Below are positions 34,267-47,239 of a stretch of DNA of 64,000 nt, piece after piece. The DNA comes from Eonycteris spelaea (lineage: Eukaryota > Chordata > Mammalia > Chiroptera > Pteropodidae). The translations under genes were made by a program, and so were the position numbers. The stretch is taken from NCBI GenBank assembly GCA_003508835.1, contig PUFA01000086.1, positions 1,302,001-1,366,000 on the forward strand, in the 5' to 3' direction. The number at the start of each line of letters is the position of its first letter. The first letter of the stretch is position 1. A model generated the notes under the pieces. The model searched no databases and had not been told where the DNA came from. It was given only the letters and a program-made list of their open reading frames with translations.

Positions 34267-35787
34267 GACAGCTATATGTTGATACATTACTTAGAATTCC
34301 CTGAGGGGTATCATATAAGAATATAAACATTAATAACAATGTTAAGTTATACGCTGTTTGTCCTGGGAATCAGGGCAATCCTCAGTAGATTCAAATAGAA
34401 CATCTCCGAATCTTTGATAAAGATTTCTGCAATACTGACTCATGGTATGGGCTTACTGATTCGCATTTTTTTGGCCTCATTGTGGCCTGTGGGAGGAATT
34501 TATGAAAGAGCTACTGTAGTCTAGGAACTGAGTCTAACTCTCTATGGACTTGTTTCTCTAGGAAAATTAATTTCACATTAGCAGAGAGATTTAATAGGTT
34601 TTCTTGGCCTTAATAACAAAATATCAATACCACATGAGTGTTTGACCTACCTTGACATTTCCGTATTTAGTGCTTGATGTCTAGTGACACAAAAGCACAT
34701 ATTTTGTTTTTAACTGATCAAATTAAGACACTTTTTAGATAGCAAAATCCTTTTCTAAACACTTGCAAATCACATAAAATTGCCTCAGCAGTAGGTAATC
34801 ATATTGATCTGCCTTCTCGCCACCCCCCACAAGAATACTTGCTGCAAATGTTCTTTTATAGGAGAATTTGATTCTAGGGCATGGAAAAGGACAGTGAAAG
34901 GTCAGATGTAAATGCTTTGTCAAAAACCTAAATCCAATATCGGCACAAGAGCCTAAAGTACCAATTTTGAGAAGGCCATTTGCCAGGAAACTTTCATCTG
35001 TTTTAAGTTGCTTTCATATATTATTTATTTTTCAGCTTCTATTCTGCAGTTATTGAACTGCAAATGCTATCTGCTATATTGTACACTCCAACATCTTGAA
35101 CAGAAGTCCTTAATTATAATTTAAATACATTAATTATTCATTAAAGTAAAAGCATTTTTAGGTGGTTTTCTCCTTGAATAAAAATATTGCTAGGCAAACA
35201 ATAAATGACAAAAGAAAAAAGTACATTAAAAATACAAGCTGCACATTAAAATTTTAGAATACACTAAAATAAAGAGTTAAACAAATTTTAGTATGTGCAT
35301 TGAACTTCATAACTAAAATAAATGACCACTTTAGTTACAGGTGATTTGATTCAGTGTTTTGTTCCTTGAAAGTATTGGAATATCTGTTCTAGATTTACAT
35401 ATATTTCCATTATTGATAAATAAGCTTTAGATGGTTGACTCAAAGGTAGACATTTTCCATTCTAATTTTTTTCTTTAGCTGATTTTATTTTTTAGCATAT
35501 AATGGTGGGGAAAATTACTAAAAGCATGACTAAGGCCCTTAAAAAGTACATAAACTTGTTTGGTAGCAGCATTTTCAACTAACTCTCAGACTAGACTCTG
35601 TTTTTCTGTTGTTGTTTCTGCTTTTTTTCTTTTAAAGTGTGACAGGCTCTGGTACTCCACACCTATATGTCTCAAATCCTATTACCCACATCAAGATAAA
35701 CTGAGTTATGAACAAATTCTTCGTACAGGAAAACATGAATATATTTCAAATGGGAATTAGCCTATGGTAATTATTTAATGCACTGTA
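34267..35787. other. unassigned AT-rich DNA
   Basis: No gene or nameable repeat seen. Confidence 0.45.
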
Positions 35788-36262
35788 ATGGTTGAATAGT
35801 ATCCCTCAAAAGGTTTGCCCATCTCCCCATCTCCCCTCTCAACACACACACAACACTACCTATTCATGTGACATTATTTGGAAACAAGATCTTTACAGAT
35901 ATAATAAAGGTAGGGACCTCAGGACGAGATCATCCTGGATTTAGGATGGTTCCTAAATCCAATGACTGGTGTCCTTGTAAGAGGGAGGAAAAATTGGAGA
36001 CACACAGAGACACATGAAAGAAGTCATGTGGAAACAGAGGCAGAGATTGGAGTTACACGACACAAGCCAAGAAATGCCAGGAGATTCCAGAAGCTGAAAG
36101 AGGCAAGAAAGTATTCTTCCCTAGGGACTTCTGAAGGCATGTGGACCTACGAACACATTGATTTTAGTCTTCTGGCTTCTACAACAGTGAGAGAAAAAAA
36201 TATATATTGTTTTAAGCCAATAATTTTGTGGTTAAATTTGATTTAAAAAGACTGCTATTATA
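35788..36262 (+). mobile_element. MaLR LTR, MLT1 type
   Basis: The sequence follows the MLT1 LTR in order: 'gacattatttggaaacaaga', 'ctaaatccaatgactggtgt', 'ccttgtaagagggagga', 'gacacacagagacacatga', 'agtcatgtggaaacagagg', and the end 'ttgttttaagccaataattt' with 'gtggttaaatttg'. MaLR elements are old non-autonomous LTR retrotransposons of mammals. The reading frame at 35962-36246 is a by-product of this purine-rich LTR and not a gene. Confidence 0.82.
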
Positions 36263-36413
36263 AACTTCAAAACAACAGTTATCGATGTTGATTATGGCAA
36301 GCATATTATTATATTTATTTAGTCATATTTTACTCTATACGAATCTTGCCTGGATGTGCCACTATTGAATATCATCCCCTTTGATCCTAGGCCTTTTAGA
36401 ATTTATGGGACTT

Positions 36414-36772
36414 CGGTATGGATTGAAGGTTTGTGACTCCTTAATACTCATACATTGAAGTCCTAACCTGCAAAGTAACTTGTTTTGGGGTGGTGTCTTT
36501 TGTAGTTATTAGTTTTGGAAAGGTCATGAAGGTAGGGCCCCTGTGATATACCTTATAAAAAAAAAAGAGAGAGAGAGAGAGCCAGAGTCAGCACTCTCTT
36601 TGCACTGAGGACGTAGCAAGCTACTGAAAGCCAGAAAGAGGGCTCTCACCAGATGAGAATGTGCAGGTATCTTAATCTTCAACTTCCCAGGTCTAGAACT
36701 GTGAGAAATAAATATATGTCATTTAGGCACTCAATATATGGCATTCTGTGTAACAGCCTCAGCTGAATAAAG
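36414..36772 (+). mobile_element. MaLR LTR, MST/MLT1 type
   Basis: Ordered matches to MST/MLT1-type LTRs: 'atggattgaaggtttgtgac', 'cattgaagtcctaacctgca', 'gtcatgaaggtagggccc', 'ggctctcaccagatgaga', 'agaactgtgagaaataaat'. An expanded A10(GA)n tract lies at about 36560-36580. It has the same orientation as the MLT1 LTR just upstream, but the sequences differ enough to be separate insertions. Confidence 0.78.
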
Positions 36773-37189
36773 TGGAGAGATTGGTGATATTAAGTTCTGG
36801 GAAATCATTTTAAGTTATAAGAATTGATGTAAAAAATCATTTAAATATTACACCTTTTACACTACCAAAATAAGAAAATTTGTGTTTTAATCAAACCCTT
36901 TAAAATGAGCATACCCTTCTTACAGAAGTAATTAATAACCCATGAATGTTAATTATACATCAATGCCAGATTAATTTCATCCTTATTACATTGCAGGAAA
37001 GGTTTGAAATTGATGAATCATCTTCCATGTGAAGTGTCACAGAACTAAGGGCAAACCATATGAATCTCAGAGATATAACTTTGTCAAGGCTGGGATCAAT
37101 CTTGTAAAGCATCTCAGTCATGAGAATGGAATTGATCATTAGCCAAACATGCAGTAAAATTTTGCAGTGAGTTCTATCCTGCTCAGCTT
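36773..37189. other. unassigned DNA
   Basis: No element recognised. The left terminal repeat of the Tigger transposon would be expected near 37100-37190 but I cannot see it. Confidence 0.4.
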
Positions 37190-37518
37190 TATCCAACGCA
37201 CTTACACAAACCAAGACTGTGTAGCTGACTACACACTAGGCTTTAGAGCCTATTTCCCCTGGCTACATGTCTATATTGCATTATTATATTCAAACTCTAG
37301 GCAATTGTAACACAGTGGTATTTTGTGTATCTAAAAAAAAAAAGGTATAGTAAAAATATGATATAAAAAGAAATAAAAGTGGTACACTAAAGGCACTTCC
37401 ATGAATGGAGCCAGTAGGACTGAAGTTGCTCTGGATGAGTAGTGAGTGAGTGGTGAGTGAAATGAATGCCTAGGAATTACTGTCAATACTGTTGTCTTTA
37501 TGAACTCTCACATTCAAG

Positions 37519-37522
37519 CTAC
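37519..37522. repeat. 4-bp target-site duplication (CTAC), left copy
   Basis: CTAC here and at 37908-37911 flank the LTR. Removing the LTR and one CTAC restores the Tigger wording '..gctacactaa..'. Confidence 0.75.
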
Positions 37523-37907
37523 TGTTGTGGCTGCAGCTCTCCGAAAGACACACGGACCACAGAAACTCAGTGAGTGAGTTATAGGAAATATTCTATGTTC
37601 ACAGCTGGGTCTGCCAGGGTAATGCAGACCCCCAAATAATAGCCCGAAATGTAGAGGTACAGAGGTTTTAAGCCCCAATCCATTTCTCATTCTGTCTAAA
37701 CACAAAGGTCTATCCTTCTATTTCATTACTGTCAACTAACAGGTCAGGTGCGTAAGCAGGTACAGAAGCAGAAAGCTTATTGTTAGAATGTTATGTTCCT
37801 ATGGGTGACAGCCTATGCTCCCACGACATAGCCATGTTCTCATGGACACAGCCAAGCAGTAATTTTCCTGCAAGTAATAAATTTCTAGCAGTCTTTTCAG
37901 CATTACA
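37523..37907 (-). mobile_element. ERV solo LTR (385 bp), third family, inside the Tigger element
   Basis: On the minus strand it starts TGTAATGCTGAAAAGACTGC and ends CTGCAGCCACAACA, giving TG..CA ends. It is bracketed by a perfect 4-bp CTAC duplication, the size made by gammaretrovirus-like integrases. It shares no obvious sequence with the LTRs at 30830 or 32414. I did not find a clear AATAAA. Its orientation is inferred from the ends only, since both strands would read TG..CA. I cannot name the family. Confidence 0.72.
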
Positions 37908-38269
37908 CTACACTAATTTTTTTTTATTTCTCAATAAAAATTAACATTAGCTTTGCTGTAATTTTTTTTCTTTAAAAACTTTTAAAAAGTTTTAAACTTT
38001 TAGACTCTTTTAATGATACTTAGCTTAAAACACATATAGCTGTACAAAAAATTTTTCTTTGTATCCTTATTCTCTAAGCTTTTTTATTAAAAAATTAATT
38101 TTTAAAAAAACTTTTCAAACTTTTGTGAACGTAAGATAAATACACACATTAGTCTAGCCAACACAGGTCAGGATCATCAGTATCACTGTCTTCACCTCCA
38201 TTTCCTGTCCCACTGAAGTCTTCAAGGATAATAACATGCACGGGCTGTCATCTCCCGTAATAGCCTTCA

Positions 38270-39800
38270 TCTAGAATACCTCCTAAAGGACTTGTAGGTC
38301 TCTTGAAACGGTGTCACTCTTTCTGAAATATATCCATGGCGTTTTGCTTTTTTTTTTTTTTCCATCATAGATTTGCTTGTAAGCAGATAAGGTACCATGA
38401 ACATTCCTCCTATTAATAAAAATCTTCCAGGTTTGTATCCCAGTTTCCAGCTTTTTGTCAAAAAAGGCTTGTTTAGTTTAAAAAAGCTTCTGCTAAACCC
38501 TTCACTGTGAATTTTCTTTTCTTTTCTTTCTCTCCTCCTCTCTGCAGCTTCCTTTCTCTTGCTTCTTCTTTAGCTAAGCATTCCTGTTCTAGTTTCAACA
38601 AGTGCTCATTAGTCAATCTCAGAAAACTTCTAGAGTGCCTCAATCTCATTTCATTACACACAGGTTAAAGTTATTTGCCCTCTTGACCATAGCCTAGTTG
38701 ATTATTGCAACTCCTTTATTGACAAATCCTTTGAAAAGCATCTGGAAGTCAAGTATGAACCTCTTGGTTCTTCCAGATCCGTTTATAATGTCTTTGACAT
38801 TGCCCCAAGCCCAAACAAGTTCTTATGTTGGGATACAACTCATAGGTTTATTCCTTCCAAGACTTTATCAGGTCTTTTAGTGTCTCCTGTTGCAGCAAAG
38901 CCTGGGAAAGTCCTCCTCAAGAACAGCCTTAACTCTATTATATTTGACATTGGTTGAATCAACATGGTAATAGGAGAGAAACATACTCTTATATTGGATG
39001 AAAAATCACCAATAAAAGGAGAATGTCCGGACATTATCAACAATAAGCAAAATCTTTAAATTGTATATTATTCTCTAAATAGTACTTTCCATTATTGCAC
39101 AGAATCAGGGGACTTGGAAGAGCTGGTTCATCGACTTCTTATTGCCCCAGTACTGCCCTACTGCTTCCTGCCATGCTTGCAGGCTCCGTGTTCTCAATTC
39201 AGATCACAGTCAGTGAATTGTAGCTGCAGCATTGTCCCACAAGACGTTATCCGTCCTTAAAAACCTTGAAACCTGCATTGACTTGCCTCTTTATAGATGA
39301 AAGTCCTTTCAAGGTTTCATTCATAACTGAATATTGCTCTGGCAAGTAATATCCCTCCACAATCATGTTATTAGTTTCAAAAAAATCTCATCGCCTTCAC
39401 ATCAACACTAGAATATTCACACTCACTTCCACATTATATAATGTAATAATGTTCCTGAATCATTGCACCACCCATGCAGTAAATTCATACTGCATGGTCA
39501 GGCTTTCCTTTCAATATAGTAACAAGCTTGCTTGTTGTGACTATTATCGTGATGAAGCATATGCTCTGTGTCTGGTCTTCAATCTGTGTCGTCAGAATTT
39601 CTCCTGTCTGATATAGCCCTTCGGACTTTTTGTTAGTCTGGTTGCCTTCAAGAGGAGAATATTTAATAGCTTTATCACTTTGTTCTTGTCCTTTAAGCCT
39701 ATAGCTATGGTGAATGGACATGCCTGACAGGCTAGCAATAACCATCACTGATTCTTCACCTTGGAAGTCTTAATCACTTTTAATTTGTTCAGGTAGTCCC
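38270..39800 (-). pseudogene. Tigger transposase remnant
   Basis: The pogo-type transposase cuts and pastes the element, with an N-terminal HTH/CENP-B-like DNA-binding part and a DDD catalytic domain. Fragments in three frames, in order, are: ILTTQIEDQTQ (about 39560), a block ending NAGFKVFKDG, the second catalytic region LIVDN (Asp codon 39037-39039) with NIRVCFSPITMLIQPMSN after a frameshift, and the C-terminal LLKLEQECLAKEEARERK and KFTVKGLAEAF, then RNVHGTLSAYKQIYD (frame-shifted). The first catalytic Asp of the VDE block appears as Asn (MNET, codon near 39318-39320). Many stops; not functional. Confidence 0.85.
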
Positions 39801-40263
39801 TTGACTTGTCCTTTTCTCTCAACATTACATGTTTTTGTGTGCTTAGGGCATGATGAATAAAACTATATGATATTAAATCAAGTACAATGGATTAAGAGAC
39901 ACATTAAACAGAAGTATATGAGGTTGTGCTAATTGAACAGCATATAGTTTACAGTTTTTATAAGTGAAGAGTATATTAAAATACAATAAAACAGTAAATA
40001 GTAAATACCGAAACCAGTAACACATATGATTATCAAGTATATTAATGTTTATAATTGTATGCTATACTGTATGTGACTGGCAGAACAGTAGGTTTATTTA
40101 CACCAGCTTTACCACGAACACTTGAGTATACATTGCATATGAAATTAAAGAGGCTATAACAGCTCTAGGCATAGGACATTTCAGCTCCATTATAATCTTT
40201 TGGACCACTGTTATATATCTAGTTCTTTTGTTAACTGAAATGTCACTACATGGCACATAACTA

Positions 40264-40479
40264 TACTTAAATCCACTTTCTTACTGTATAAAATAAACAT
40301 ATATGAAAATTACATTTAAATTTTAACTGTAATTCAGTGACATTGATATGTTCATAACTCTCATCACTATTTCCAAATTTATCATAATTCCAAACAGAAA
40401 TCCGTACCTTTAAGCAATAACTCTCTATTCCCTTACTCCATTTCCCTCTCCGGTAAACTGAATTACTTAATATGATAAG
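40264..40479. other. unassigned DNA
   Basis: Short spacer between the Tigger element and an ancient A/G-rich repeat. Nothing recognised. Confidence 0.4.
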
Positions 40480-41650
40480 TAGCGATAATGCTATGGAGAA
40501 AAGTAAATCAGGAGAAGCAAAAGGAATATCAGGAGGAAATTTTAATTTTAACTAGGGAAATTAAAAAAGTATGATAGAGAATGCATTTAAATGAAAGATT
40601 TGAAAGAGATAAGAAAATAACACAGGGGAATCTGGGTGCTAGATATTTCTAGTCAGAGGAACACATACAAAGAATCTGATGTAAGAAAAATCCCTTCAAT
40701 GTGTAAAGAGCATCGGGAGGCCAGGCCCAGCACTGAGGGACCAACTAAAGGGAGAGCAGTAGAAAATGTTGTCAAAAGGTACATCTGGCAGGGCATGGCA
40801 GTCCTTGTAAACTAGTACAATAATGACTCTGCCTTTTATTCCGTGGGATGAGAGTTATTGAAGGTGACTGGCAAATATGATATGATCCCAATTATGTTCT
40901 ATTATGTCTGCTTGAATATGGAGGATAGCCTGAAGGTGAAGGCAATGTGGAAGGGAGGGAAATATTTAAAAATTCAATGAGATATAATGTTGGCTTGGAC
41001 TGAGTGGATAATATAATAATGAGAATATTTAGATATTTTGAAAGTAGAGTTACCAAGAAACAAGGGAAAATTGGATTGAGAACGGTAAATTGTATGATAT
41101 TGCAGATCCAGAATGGATCAAGAATTTTTGGAGTTGTAGTAATAAAAGGCATTTACTGTCCATAGAGTAAAGGCTTGAAAGTTAGACTGTAAATTTTTTA
41201 ATTATGAGTAATGACATGATTTGAGCTGAGCTTATGGGATTGAGTGGTTAAGGTATTGAAAATGGCAAGAGTACTGAAAATGAGGTCAGATACCTAAGGA
41301 GATAAAGAATTTTATGGAACACCAATTTTGACAGTGGCAGAATTGCAAATAATGAGTAAGCCAGGAGACAAACTTCAAAGGATGAGGGGACATGCTTACA
41401 AAAATGGAAGAGAGCTGTTAATAGAGTCTAATAGAGTGAGATTCCAAAGTGGAGAGGTTTGAGGAGAAGGAAGTAAAAAAGTTCTGGAAGTAGCAAAGTG
41501 CTAGAGAGGACATTTATCCACTTATTGATGCAGTGGGTAGGGAGCCGATGGTGAGATATAATCTATCACTTAGACGGCTATATGGGAAACAGTATCACGA
41601 GGAGAGACAGGCAACAATAAGAATGAGAAGGCAAAGGAAAAATTCAGAGA
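40480..41650 (+). repeat. ancient A/G-rich interspersed repeat, same family as 2840-4460
   Basis: It contains 'taatgctatggagaaaagtaa', 'agaggaacacatacaaaga', 'gcagggcatggcagtccttgt', 'gttggcttggactgagtgg' and 'attttgaaagtagagttacc' in the order known for a widespread mammalian repeat whose name I cannot give. It overlaps in content with 2840-4460 and starts earlier in the consensus. No coding potential is visible. Confidence 0.5.
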
Positions 41651-41689
41651 CTTTTGCAAATTGAATATCTTCCGTGTTTTCTGGGTTCT

Positions 41690-41810
41690 GAAAGAATCTT
41701 TTAGCATAGTTAATTTCATTCAAACCATACAATAGCCTTGAGAATGGGAAGTGTTATCTATCATTCCCTTTTGTCAAGAAGAAGCTGAGTAGTCAAGTTG
41801 AGATGAATAT
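41690..41810 (-). repeat. possible MIR SINE fragment
   Basis: 'aatttcattcaaaccatacaat' with 'cttgagaatgggaagtgtta' and 'caagaagaagctgag' weakly follows the antisense MIR core. Confidence 0.35.
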
Positions 41811-41969
41811 TAAAAGACAGAAATACATCTTCAACTTATCTAGTGTTACATGATCCAAACCATTTCAATATATTAAGAGAGCATATTAATCAATTAATTA
41901 AATAACTATTTCAAATGTTTTAAAGTTATCAAGTTGAAGAAAAATGAACATATTACTTAGGGGCAAATT

Positions 41970-42075
41970 TGGATTAGAGTCCCAATTATACCACTTAATA
42001 ATTGTGTGGCTTTAGGCAAGTTATGTAAAATCACTGTATTATTTTAATTTTAAAGGAAGTCAATACCACTTAAAT
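41970..42075 (+). repeat. probable MIR SINE core
   Basis: 'taataattgtgtggctttag' followed by 'gcaagttatgtaaaatcact' matches the MIR core 'tagctgtgtgaccttgggcaagtta..'. Confidence 0.5.
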
Positions 42076-42944
42076 TATAGATTGTGATAAAGACTTACAT
42101 ATAATGTTATTATTCAATTACAAATCAGTTACTCAATTATAAATGTATGATAAATATTAAATGGAACACTTGATATTAAATCACAAGGTCATCTCAGAAA
42201 ATATGCAAATATAAGGTAATATATCACTCTAATAAATATAAATATAAAATAATTTATAGCCTTAATAAAAGATTTTAGTAGTGCATTACTTAGACTAAAT
42301 TTACATTCAGTAAAATGAACAAATCTTAAGGTGATTTCTGCCTTGAGAGTAGAGTCATTTTACCTAATTAATACTTCTGATGTGGCATTGACTATTCAGA
42401 GTAAGTATAAGACTATATGTAAAAGTGTGTTAACAATGGAACCAGTCATTTTAATAATTTTTCCCATAATGACAATGAATTTTCCATTTTTCTCTAATTC
42501 TATCACCTCTAGTGTCACCTGAATACACAATGTGCATCTAAAATTATTTATAAAAGAGACAGGAATACAGGAATAAGACAGTAAGCCTTTGGGGAATCTT
42601 ATTTACTATGGCTTCCAACAGGGATTTTGTATACTTCTATATCCCTGCAAGGTGATCATTTAGGGTGGATTGTACCTTGTATATCTTCTATTTTATCCCA
42701 TTTAAAAAAATTCCATATTTGTATATTTTGAAGTACAAAATATATCAGTATATATATGTAAAATTTAAGAATAAATTAATATACTTAAATATTCTTTGAT
42801 CAAAATTCTATTATATATGAATGAAAAATACTATTTAGAAAATAAAATTCCTAACTCTTCAAACCATTTCACACTAATGTTAATGATAATCATTTAAATT
42901 CCCTTTAATTATCTAGCTATTATGTTAATAGTCGGAATTATATT
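42076..42944. other. unassigned AT-rich DNA
   Basis: Nothing recognised. Confidence 0.45.
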
Positions 42945-43185
42945 TAATTCTAATTGAGTACTCCCTAAGGTCCAAATAATGTACAATAAATTCTATTAGG
43001 CACTCAGTTAATCACTACAACAAAAATATGGAGCACATAGTATTACTAGGTCAGTGTTAGAAATAAATTAAAAAAAAAAAAACAGGAAGGTTTGGAAACT
43101 TGCTCATAAGTAGCTGGAAAAAGATTGAAATCAAAACCTTTTACTCCCTTGAGTCCAAGGTCTTAAATACTTGGCTACATGGCCC
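42945..43185 (-). repeat. probable MIR SINE
   Basis: Antisense MIR order: 'ttgagtactccctaaggtcc', 'aggcactcagttaatcacta', 'atatggagcacatagtatta', then 'ggaaacttgctcataagtag'. An A13 run interrupts it at about 43070-43082. Confidence 0.5.
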
Positions 43186-45904
43186 CTCATTCAAAAGTTC
43201 TAAGTTAGCTATAATTCATATAACAGGATTTATACAATTGTTACTTTTTACTTTTCCCTTAGAAGGCCCTTTAACAATCCCAAGGGGAGAAACAAGTGAA
43301 ATCTTTTCTACTTGAGATATTGGAATTATGGAATGTGAAAGAAAGTATTCTACATATGAATAATAATAAACATATGAATATTTAACTAGAAAAACTGAGA
43401 AGGGTGATTATGTAAATAAGGCTGTCAGGCTGTCAACCTTTAGGGAAATATAGGGCTTCAAATGTATTCCTAATAAACACAGGAAAAAAAAAAAAGAAGG
43501 TTTTTACTTAAAAAACTTCATCCATCATCAGAATGCATTCAGATTCCATTTTAATATCAAGCTTCTATGTGGTTATAATTAACCCCATGTAGTTTTAGAA
43601 TTCTGAAACATCAACACACATAAACAGTCATTTTAAGAATGAATAAATCCATGAATAACCGAAAAAAATTCTATTCTTGTATTTTCCAACACTGTACAAT
43701 CATGCTTAATTCTTTTACTCTGTTGCCTCACTCTTAAACACATAGCCAATAATTCATTAAACAAACAAACAAGCAAACAAAAAACACTAAACAAAACCCC
43801 AGCTTACTACAGTTCTTAATAGCTTTAATCCTAAAACAACTAATGTAGGCCATTATATATCATTTGTTGTCATTTGTTCTTATTCTTTACCGTGTTTATC
43901 CTCATAAATCATCTTCTTGATTTTAGGCTAACCTAATCCCTTAATGATTTGCTTATGTTCCAGCTCTGAATCATATCTTCTTTTCTGAGCCATGTATTGA
44001 ACCCTTCCATTGATTATGCTGCCTTTAAGATCTTTTACTTGTTTTGTATATACTTCTGGATCATGTTACTTGTCAGACAGAAGTCCTTCTAGCCAAAACT
44101 CCATCCAAAAAATTTGAAATGGTCCACTTAGGATGGGAAAAACAGAAAATAAAGAAAATCCAAAGGACAGGCAGTCATTTCACTTTTTTATACATTTGTT
44201 CACTCTTTCTTGGATCCACTTATAGTCCATTCTTCCTGTAAATTGACATTTACAGGTAGAAGGCAAATTAAAAATGATGCATCTGTTTACATTCAGAAAA
44301 GAAAAGAAAAAAAAAAGAAAAGATTGAAAGAAAAAAAAATGGCCTATATGAGCTAGTTTATTTCTTATTGAATGTGATGTCTTTTTTTTTTTTATTTATA
44401 ATGAGAATGGAATAGAAGAAGCAATAAAAGATGCCTTTAAATGATATCATTGAATGAGAAAGTTGGTATTCTTGATTACGTACAAATCCTTTACTACAGG
44501 TAGATACCCTGTAACTTGTATTATGGATGCTGTAGTCATTTTTGCACCTTCCTCAGAGTTCTTCCTCTCAAAACGTTTACCAATTGCTCCTTGATTCTAT
44601 TAAATGCAGATAGTATCATTAACACATTCTACTAACTGCTTGTTCCAATTCATCATTTCTTAACTAGTGACAAGAACCAAGAAAAAACATCACTAGATGA
44701 ATGACTCCTGATTTACTGAGGGCAGGGCTCAGCCCCACCTCACATATTTCTGTTGCCATGGTGCCAAAGTAAATGTTTTCCTAATCAAAGTATAAACAAC
44801 AACCTTTTATTCATTGTCATTTCACTACAAATGTCATCATGCACATCTCCCCTCTCTCCCTCATAATAAAAAAAAACTAAACACAAATGATTAGAGAACA
44901 CCACCTGCTCAGTACTTAATACAAAGGAAAAACACAACTGAGTTTTGAAATTTAAAAACCTATTAGCTTGAGCTCAGCACATCTCTTAAATTACCAACAA
45001 CGAAAGAAGTTACTGAGAGTGTAAAATAAATATTGCATGAGAGATACCTATTCTCTTTTTGAGAATTTTTGTCTAAAGACTGTCAAGCACCGAGTATGAC
45101 TGATGAGGCTATTGAAGGTCTGTCTCTAGATTCAACACTTGCTGTTTGGAACATGGTAATAACAGTTGTTACAAGTAAAAATAATAAGTCATCAATACAA
45201 TATATCAGCTAGCCCAAAAGGTGGCCTGTCGAGCACTCAGTTGTGGTTGACAGCTGCTCCGATGTAAAGAATGAGGAAAAAGATGGTTTTCAGCAGGTTT
45301 TATTGATGACTTTTATTTCTCTCTAAAAATAGAAGGGAAGACCACAGATCATGTGGTTTCATACTATATTACTGAGCAAAACAATCAAGGGTGACAAAGA
45401 GTCAGTGAACTAACTGCAAAAGGTAACAAGAATCTCTAGTGAAGTAATATTTTGTTCTCTCCATTCTCTATCCTTTAGTATAATGCCAGGAACATAAATT
45501 TTTCTTGCTTGATATTTCAGTTTTGATCTATTTGTAACCCATTTCCTAGGTTATGATTTTTAGTTGGAGAAGTAAATATTTAATAAAATATACTTCTACT
45601 AATAACAGTTTCTAGTGTAATTAGAACATGGAATGAAAATTTTGAATTTAAACTGAGTAAATAAATTTTTGAGAGAATGCATGTTGATTTTAAGGAATAC
45701 AATTCCAGATTCTATCAAGCTCTAAATCACAAAGTCAAAGCATGGCAATTTTATTACAGATCTTCTGAACAATACTGGAAATTTTCCTTTTCTGTATTTG
45801 TGGAATCTAGGGCATAGAAACATACAAGGGTAAACATATTAGATGCTAGTTTTGGCAGAGAGGTGGCATTCCACAGGGCTGAGCCAGTTTCTAAAGGTAA
45901 TGTA
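43186..45904. other. unassigned AT-rich DNA
   Basis: No element or gene recognised. A-rich simple sequence lies at about 44298-44338. Confidence 0.45.
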
Positions 45905-46150
45905 GAAAGCTGATGATGAAAATAACAATGACAGCAAGGGCCAAAATGTAGGCAATATTTATTATATGTTAAACACTGTACTGACATCCTAGGTACAATA
46001 TTTCTTTAAAAAACTTCTTAGCAACTTCGAATGTAGATGGTCTTTTATTGCCACTTTATAAGTAGGGAAGCAAACTTAAGAAGGTTAATAACTTGTTTAA
46101 ATTAACATAGACTATGAGCCCAACTACCTATGCCCTTAGAAGAGAAGTTG
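45905..46150 (-). repeat. MIR SINE
   Basis: Antisense MIR order: 'ggcaatatttattatatgtt', 'aaacactgtactgacatcct', 'tattgccactttataagta', 'gggaagcaaacttaagaagg', 'ttaataacttgtttaaatta'. Confidence 0.6.
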
Positions 46151-47239
46151 TAGCATTGCTCTGAAATATACTGGGCTTGACCATCTTGAGATGGAAATAT
46201 CCTAAGAGAAATGTTATCTATCAAACAAAATTTCATCTCACAAACTTCATAATTTACATCATCGATCTGTTAAATGCTAAAGCAGACAGTCTAATAAAAA
46301 TATGTATCTAAATAGCCTGGGTAAAGAAATGGAAATCAAATACACAGGATCAAATCTGAGGTTACAGGTTATCAAGGCAATTTAGAATGGACAATAGGAA
46401 AAGGACTATAATGTAACCCAAAAAATGATATAAGCACCAAATGTTCTTGTAAGAGTAATGTGATATAAAGGGCATCTAGTTGAATCAGATAATTGTGGAA
46501 AAATTGCTTGTTTTGGATGAAGTGGAAATAAGAAATAATTATCATCACTTTAAAATATGTTTATTCTATTAAGGAAAGAAGAGTAACTGTGGAGAAATAA
46601 GGAGAAAATAAATGACTTTTAAAATGCTAATGGTATAATTTACAATGACTGTGGTATGTTTTATTTACTTTTTAATAAAGTTTTCAGTAAACTTAAGAAA
46701 ATTTTTAAACATAACAGATGCAAGTTTAATCTGAATGATCAGATATTTTGGGAAACATAAATCTATTTACATACCACAGTGGTTGTAGCATATAAATAAT
46801 ACCATTGTGGCAAATTAATAGCCATTCTGCACTATGCTCTGGCTCTATAATTCTAAGAGCACAGAAAAATTCTATCACATTAGAGGAGATCTATCAATAT
46901 GGTGAAGAAAATCAAGCAATACATATTAAATAAATAAATAAGAGTCGGGTATTTGGGGAAGACAGAAATGTAACACTTCAATACAGAGAAGCAGAAAAAT
47001 TATTGTTTCTTCAATGTTACTCTAAGAGATGGAACTAATAAATATATATAATAATGGTAGGAACTGTCATTCTATAAAAATATATAAAATAAATTTTGAA
47101 GATGAAAATTTTACAACTGTGGAAGCATTTGCCAAAGAAGTTAATAATAATTCCATGTATACATTTTGCAAGCATAAGCAATTACTTCTTTGCTGTGTTA
47201 TCAAGAAAATTTAAGTAACGAATGGAAAGCTGAATTCTG
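46151..47239. other. unassigned AT-rich DNA
   Basis: Nothing recognised. The frame at 47029-47214 is short and without a domain. Confidence 0.45.

Larger units (their letters stand above)
37190..40263 (-). mobile_element. Tigger-type (pogo/Tc1-mariner) DNA transposon, split by an LTR
   Basis: The transposon is reversed. Its 5' end is at 40263, where a decayed terminal repeat ends '..tggcacataacta' followed by TA, the target dinucleotide of this superfamily. Internal wording such as 'gtaggtttatttacaccagc' and 'cattataatcttttggacca' is diagnostic of Tigger1-like ends. The left (3') part 37190-37518 has 'acttacacaaaccaagact', 'aggcaattgtaacacagtgg' and 'ccatgaatggagccagtagg'. The left terminal repeat is not visible. 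After subtracting the nested LTR at 37523-37907, about 2.7 kb remain, near full length. It is an old fossil of the placental-mammal radiation. Confidence 0.85.

Noticed and set aside
35962..36246. A 94-codon plus-strand open frame rich in Arg, Glu and Thr.
   Set aside because: It lies entirely within an MLT1-type LTR, a non-coding repeat.
38342..38362. A poly(T) run considered as the tail of a minus-strand retrocopy.
   Set aside because: It lies within the Tigger transposase remnant, where a Lys-rich stretch is expected on the minus strand, and no attached retrocopy is visible.
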